Made by a program: the position numbers and the translations under genes. From contig JAPTYO010000007.1 of assembly GCA_036873135.1 (NCBI GenBank), positions 59,940,383-60,004,382 of the forward strand: DNA of 64,000 nucleotides. The letters run 5' to 3'. The DNA comes from Clarkia xantiana subsp. parviflora (Eukaryota; Streptophyta; Magnoliopsida; Myrtales; Onagraceae). Positions 61,616 through 64,000 of this stretch are shown piece by piece. The notes beneath the pieces are model-generated. The model worked only from the letters and a program-made list of their open reading frames with translations, ran no database searches and was not told where the DNA came from. The first letter of the stretch is position 1; each line of letters begins with the position of its first letter.

Positions 61616-64000
61616 ATGACGAACAGTAGGGTGTCCAGGCACCAACGCCCACCCGGGGGCAATGGGCGGAGAAGAGAGCCCATACCCCCAGGGAGGCAGC
61701 CTAACCCTGGGAAGCAACCGATGCATCCAGAGCCCCAAGAAATACCACAGCCTCCTCAACAACAGAACAACCAGGAGGGAGGACCTTCACGCCCAGCTGG
61801 GGCTGAGTCTTCCACAGCCTCCACCCCCCGGGCAAGAAGGCCACAGAGAGAAAGAGAACAACAGGGAGTGCCTTCCCACAACACGGCACCCCCTGAGGGA
61901 TACTATTATGAAGAGCAACCCCAAAGGTACCCGTACGGGATGCCGGCACAGAGAGATGGCAACCGCGCCCACACAGCATATGCAGGGCCGGCATACACCC
62001 AAGGGACTTACACTGAAGCTCATGAGGAGGAGCAGATCCCGACAGAAGAGCACTACTCGCACCCTCGAGCAGGGCAGCGAGAGGAGCAAAGAAGATATTA
62101 CCAGGAGCCACCCCCAGAGGGAAGGCAACAATTCGTGCCTCCTAGGCAACAGCAGAGCAACAGGGCTTACACCCCGCTTGGGGAGGAAAGACAAGCAAGA
62201 CCTCCAAGGAGGCAAGACTTCTATGAAGCACCCCAGCAGGCGTACCAAGGGTACACCTACAGTCCATACCAGCATGGACAAGGGAACCCAGTAAGCCCAG
62301 CCTACAATTACAATGGGTATCAGAGGGATTATACTCCGGCGCAGGTGATGATCACCCTGGAGGAGATAGAAGCCATGATAACCCGGAAATTGAATGAATC
62401 AAAGAAACCCAGCTTGCATTGTCTAAGTGACAAGACAAACCACCCTTTCACAAAGGAGCTGGAGATGAACAGGGTGCCAGACTCCCTGCACACAGTGCAA
62501 ATTGCAAAGTACAATGGGAAGGGAGACCCCCTAGAGCATATCCAACAGCATGAGGCCTCCCTATTTGGGAGGACCACTGATGAAAGGTACAAGGCACTCT
62601 TATTCCTAAACACCCTAACAGGGGTGGCCTCACATTGGTTCTTCAACCTGCCCTCTGAGAGCATCCACTCATGGGAGCAGCTAAAAGCTAAGTTTCTGCA
62701 GAGATACCTAGGGGAGAGGAAACTCCTCAAGGGAACAGGCTCCATTGATGACGTCAAACAAGAATACGATGAATCCCTGGCCAGCTACTATACTAGGTTC
62801 AACCAGAACATTGCAGACATTCAGGGAGACATCACCGAAGGGGAAATAATACGAGCCTTCATCAGAAACTTAGGTCGCTTTGGGTCAACATTGGCTGAAA
62901 AGATGGCCAAAAAGCCAGCAAGCACCTTAGAAGAGCTTGCAGGAAGAGTTAAAACGCATATTGACCTTGAGAGGCATAGGGCAAGCAAGAAGGCCAAAAT
63001 CCAGGCAGCCAAGGAGGATAATCAAAAGCCAAACAAAGGCAAGCCACCCCAGGCACCGCAGCATGCAAGGCAGCAGGAATGGCGTCCGCCGCAGCAAAGA
63101 AACCAAATGGGTGAACCCTTAAAGGCTAGAGAAATAAACGTCATTAAGTTCATCCCACTAAACGCCACTCCAGCCACCGTACTTAGAGAGATGCGGAACC
63201 AAAAGCTTTGGTCACCCCCTGCAAGGTGGAGAGCCCCAATGGTGGGAAATCACAAGGATAGATGGTGTGACAACCATGAGGCTTACGGTCACGACACAAA
63301 TGAATGCTTTAGCCTAAAGCTAAGCATAAACAACATCGTCCAGAGGGGAGAACTGAAGCAATTCATAGACCATGGGGGCAACAGTATGCAACTAGGGCCA
63401 TCACAGAAGGACAAGGGCAAGGGAAAGATAGACTACAACCCTCCACCCAACAAAAGAGGAGTCATAAATATGATACATGGGGGAGTAGCATCGGGTGGCC
63501 CAACTGCTAATGCAAGAGAGGTCTATGCATCCAAGCTAAGCTCAGTGCCAAGGTGGAGGAAAAGGCCAAGAGAAGGAGAAGAAGTAAAGATCGAGTTCTC
63601 GGAGAAGGACAAGAGTCACATCGTCTTTCCACATGACGATGCTCTAGTTATTACTCTAGATATTGACAATTTTGATGTAAAGAGAATTTTGGTGGATGGG
63701 GGCAGCTCAGCTGACCTCCTAAGCTTGAGAGTGTTAGAAGAGATAGGGAAAACCAAAGCAGACATCAAACCGGTCAACTTCCCTCTAGTTGGCTTCTCAG
63801 GGGCAACAAGTTACCCCCTGGGAATGATAACCCTACCAGTAACCATGGGCCAAGGATGGACCCAGCTGAAGGTAAATGTCAATTTCTTGGTGGTTGAAAG
63901 CCTGGGAGCCTACAATGGGATCCTAGGAAGGACAACCATAAACCCCTATGAAATAGTGCCATCCACTGTTCACCAGAAGCTGAAGTACATCACGGAGAAT
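61616..64000 (+). CDS. Gag-protease polyprotein of element J, open at the window end
   Basis: From the ATG at 61616, 34 bases after the primer site, 795 codons follow without a stop. Residues 1-about 240 are Pro/Gln/Arg/Tyr-rich. The gag core starts near 304 with DPLEHIQQHEASLFG and includes ASHWFFNLPSESIHSWEQL, FLQRYLGERKLLKG, YTRFNQNIADIQGD and EGEIIRAFIRNLG. The Cys/His motif WCDNHEAYGHDTNEC is at 550-564. NMIHGG and NAREVYASKL follow, then the protease with VDGGSSADLL near 694, SYPLGMITLPV and NGILGRTTINP. Gag builds the particle and protease would process the polyprotein. Frames annotated by length alone would miss it because it has no stop inside the window. No lesion is visible. Confidence 0.93.
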   Translation, partial: MTNSRVSRHQRPPGGNGRRREPIPPGRQPNPGKQPMHPEPQEIPQPPQQQNNQEGGPSRPAGAESSTASTPRARRPQREREQQGVPSHNTAPPEGYYYEEQPQRYPYGMPAQRDGNRAHTAYAGPAYTQGTYTEAHEEEQIPTEEHYSHPRAGQREEQRRYYQEPPPEGRQQFVPPRQQQSNRAYTPLGEERQARPPRRQDFYEAPQQAYQGYTYSPYQHGQGNPVSPAYNYNGYQRDYTPAQVMITLEEIEAMITRKLNESKKPSLHCLSDKTNHPFTKELEMNRVPDSLHTVQIAKYNGKGDPLEHIQQHEASLFGRTTDERYKALLFLNTLTGVASHWFFNLPSESIHSWEQLKAKFLQRYLGERKLLKGTGSIDDVKQEYDESLASYYTRFNQNIADIQGDITEGEIIRAFIRNLGRFGSTLAEKMAKKPASTLEELAGRVKTHIDLERHRASKKAKIQAAKEDNQKPNKGKPPQAPQHARQQEWRPPQQRNQMGEPLKAREINVIKFIPLNATPATVLREMRNQKLWSPPARWRAPMVGNHKDRWCDNHEAYGHDTNECFSLKLSINNIVQRGELKQFIDHGGNSMQLGPSQKDKGKGKIDYNPPPNKRGVINMIHGGVASGGPTANAREVYASKLSSVPRWRKRPREGEEVKIEFSEKDKSHIVFPHDDALVITLDIDNFDVKRILVDGGSSADLLSLRVLEEIGKTKADIKPVNFPLVGFSGATSYPLGMITLPVTMGQGWTQLKVNVNFLVVESLGAYNGILGRTTINPYEIVPSTVHQKLKYITEN

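Larger units (their letters stand above)
60714..64000 (+). mobile_element. Element J: Tat-type Gypsy element with open gag-protease frame, cut by the right window edge
   Basis: 5' LTR, primer-binding site two bases later, then a gag-protease frame that stays open to the last base of the window. Protease is in the same frame as gag. LTR family and protein match element A, and the protein also parallels element B. It is the only Tat element here with intact gag. RT, RNase H, integrase and 3' LTR would lie to the right. Confidence 0.93.

Noticed and set aside
61662..62294. 210-codon plus-strand frame in element J, and minus-strand frames at 61701-62281
   Set aside because: They are shadows of the gag frame that starts at 61616 and stays open to 64000; that frame has all the recognisable gag and protease motifs.

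Overview
The window is plant nuclear DNA, most likely from a eudicot. It is a nest of LTR retrotransposons around one intact host gene. The evidence is Ty3/Gypsy Tat and Ogre-like elements, Ty1/Copia elements with initiator-Met-type primer sites, hAT-type short elements, and a spliced gene for a plastid RNA-editing factor (MORF2/DAG type) with plant-type introns. Nothing points to bacteria, an organelle genome or a virus. The species cannot be named from sequence alone.

Layout. 1-5494: element A, minus-strand Tat-type Gypsy (tandem-repeat 3' UTR, integrase, RT and two RNase H domains, 5' LTR) that has lost most of gag and runs off the left edge. 5495-10162: remnant B, minus strand (broken gag and protease, LTR). 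10164-39916: Copia composite D, interrupted twice. One interruption is Ogre-like element H (12995-29737, TSD GTGGA), which contains a second, oppositely oriented Ogre-like element I (17679-26580, TSD CCCAT), which in turn carries a 516-bp hAT-like element. The other is Tat derivative C (32623-38495), which kept an antisense multi-exon ORF but almost no gag-pol. 39917-about 52930: Copia composite E, a diverged relative of D in direct continuation. It is interrupted by a 989-bp hAT element (TSD GATATCTG) and by F (47591-52841, TSD CATAT), a full-length young Copia element with a 1461-residue uninterrupted polyprotein. 52931-57440: host DNA with the MORF2-like gene and a fold-back element. 57441-60713: fragments of a Tat element and a Copia LTR. 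60714-64000: element J, plus strand, same LTR family as A, whose gag-protease frame is open for 795 codons to the window end.

How it fits together. The insertion order can be read from the nesting: the D/E composites are oldest, H entered D, I entered H, C entered D, and F and the hAT elements came later. Most elements are non-autonomous: A lacks gag, C lacks nearly all of gag-pol, H lacks coding sequence, I keeps only gag. F looks intact but has Asn in place of the first catalytic Asp of RT. J is the best candidate for an intact element. The most unusual signals are arrays of hairpins upstream of the TATA box in several Tat LTRs (an exact 34-bp period in A and J), the antisense ORF with its own TATA box in C, the LTR inversion shared by D and E, and tandem-repeat 3' UTRs of unrelated sequence in the Tat elements.
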